DNA from: Nitrospirota bacterium
GTDB lineage: Bacteria > Nitrospirota > Thermodesulfovibrionia > Thermodesulfovibrionales > JdFR-88
Assembly: GCA_021819985.1 (NCBI GenBank)
Contig: JAKAEG010000227.1
Coordinates: 1 to 5,527, forward strand
Reading direction: 5' to 3'
Length of the DNA stretch: 5,527 nucleotides
Notes under the pieces: generated by a model
The model's input: only the letters and a program-made list of their open reading frames with translations
The model's database searches: none
Told to the model about the DNA's origin: nothing
Shown here: positions 5,070 to 5,527 of the stretch, in pieces
Position numbering within the stretch: position 1 is the first letter of the stretch
How the letters are laid out: the number at the start of each line of letters is the position of its first letter
Position numbers and translations under genes: made by a program

Positions 5070-5527
5070 TAAATTTGAAAGACAAGAACCATCAGCTTAC
5101 GCTGAAGGAATTCCCATATATGATCGAATGGCGGGACGACCGCTGCACCCGCTGCGGCAAGTGCACCGCCGTCTGCCCGGTCAAGGCAATCGTTCCCGAT
5201 GTCCGCGTGGAGCGCGTAGTCACCTCCGAGGGGTCCTCTCCGTTCCCAAAGGTGACCAGGAAGGTAACTCCCGTCGTAAGCCAGGTAAACGATATCGACC
5301 GCTATTGCACGGGCTGCGCCATGTGCCAGTTCGTCTGCCCCAATGCGGCTATAGAGCCCCACTTCAATGCGGAGCACAAATTCCTTCATTTCAAGAACAA
5401 GGGCGGGGATGCGTATAAAAGGGGCGGCAGAAGGAATGACCCAAGCGTATCCACCCTCGATAAATTAAAATTCACCCGCATATCCATGCTTACCGACCCG
5501 GCCCTGGACGCCGGGCGGCATGAGTTC
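5045..5527 (+). CDS. glutamate synthase FMN subunit with N-terminal 2x[4Fe-4S] ferredoxin domain (partial)
   Basis: From TTG 5045 the frame is open for 161 codons to the window edge. It encodes two classic [4Fe-4S] motifs: C34, C37, C40 and C44 in CTRCGKCTAVCPV, and C88, C91, C94 and C98 in CTGCAMCQFVCPN, separated by a spacer rich in V, P and charged residues. After the clusters comes the linker ending SMLTDPALDAGRHEF, which I recognise as the lead-in to the FMN/glutamate-synthase catalytic barrel of the archaeal-type GltB2; the barrel itself is beyond the window. Expected role: electron entry through the clusters to FMN for reductive glutamate formation, using ammonia from the upstream amidotransferase subunit. 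If the linker were misread, it would be a free polyferredoxin. A third subunit with the GXGXG domain would be expected downstream. Confidence 0.82.
   Translation, partial: MEPVEGSLINLKDKNHQLTLKEFPYMIEWRDDRCTRCGKCTAVCPVKAIVPDVRVERVVTSEGSSPFPKVTRKVTPVVSQVNDIDRYCTGCAMCQFVCPNAAIEPHFNAEHKFLHFKNKGGDAYKRGGRRNDPSVSTLDKLKFTRISMLTDPALDAGRHEF

Noticed and set aside
5128..5418. Plus-strand 96-residue frame rich in R, P and G
   Set aside because: It is an alternative frame of the ferredoxin-domain gene, whose true frame carries both complete cysteine motifs.

Overview
This is a bacterial window of about 50% GC. The gene set (rpiB-glyA-nrdR operon, plus a glutamate synthase split into separate domain subunits, one carrying a two-[4Fe-4S] ferredoxin domain) suggests an anaerobe of the Nitrospirota or former Deltaproteobacteria kind. 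That placement rests on gene order and protein resemblance remembered from those groups, and its confidence is low.

Layout, left to right. (1) Positions 1-48 hold the first 16 codons of a minus-strand gene that leaves the window, with its own Shine-Dalgarno and extended -10 promoter (49-92). (2) Positions 113-1559 are a graveyard of defence and toxin-antitoxin type genes on the plus strand: the C-terminal specificity domain of a type ISP restriction-modification enzyme without its body; a Fic N-terminus with two compensating frameshifts and no catalytic core; an intact MNT-type minimal nucleotidyltransferase (853-1170); and its HEPN partner, interrupted by an in-frame TAA at codon 17 but still open from an internal ATG at 1257. 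(3) Positions 1607-3798 are a tight minus-strand housekeeping operon, rpiB-glyA-nrdR: sugar-phosphate isomerisation, one-carbon/serine-glycine metabolism, and the ribonucleotide reductase repressor. (4) Positions 3799-3956 are a divergent promoter region. (5) From 3957 to the right edge runs the plus-strand glutamate synthase operon: a stand-alone class II glutamine amidotransferase subunit, overlapped by the TTG-started N-terminus of a ferredoxin-domain subunit that runs off the edge.

Functionally, the right half is ordinary central metabolism (glutamate, glycine/serine, C1 units, pentose phosphates, dNTP control). The left half looks like an accessory insertion decaying next to it. I did not find a convincing undescribed system. 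The points most worth checking are the MNT antitoxin-type gene kept beside a broken HEPN toxin-type gene, and the coupled junction between the type ISP and Fic remnants.
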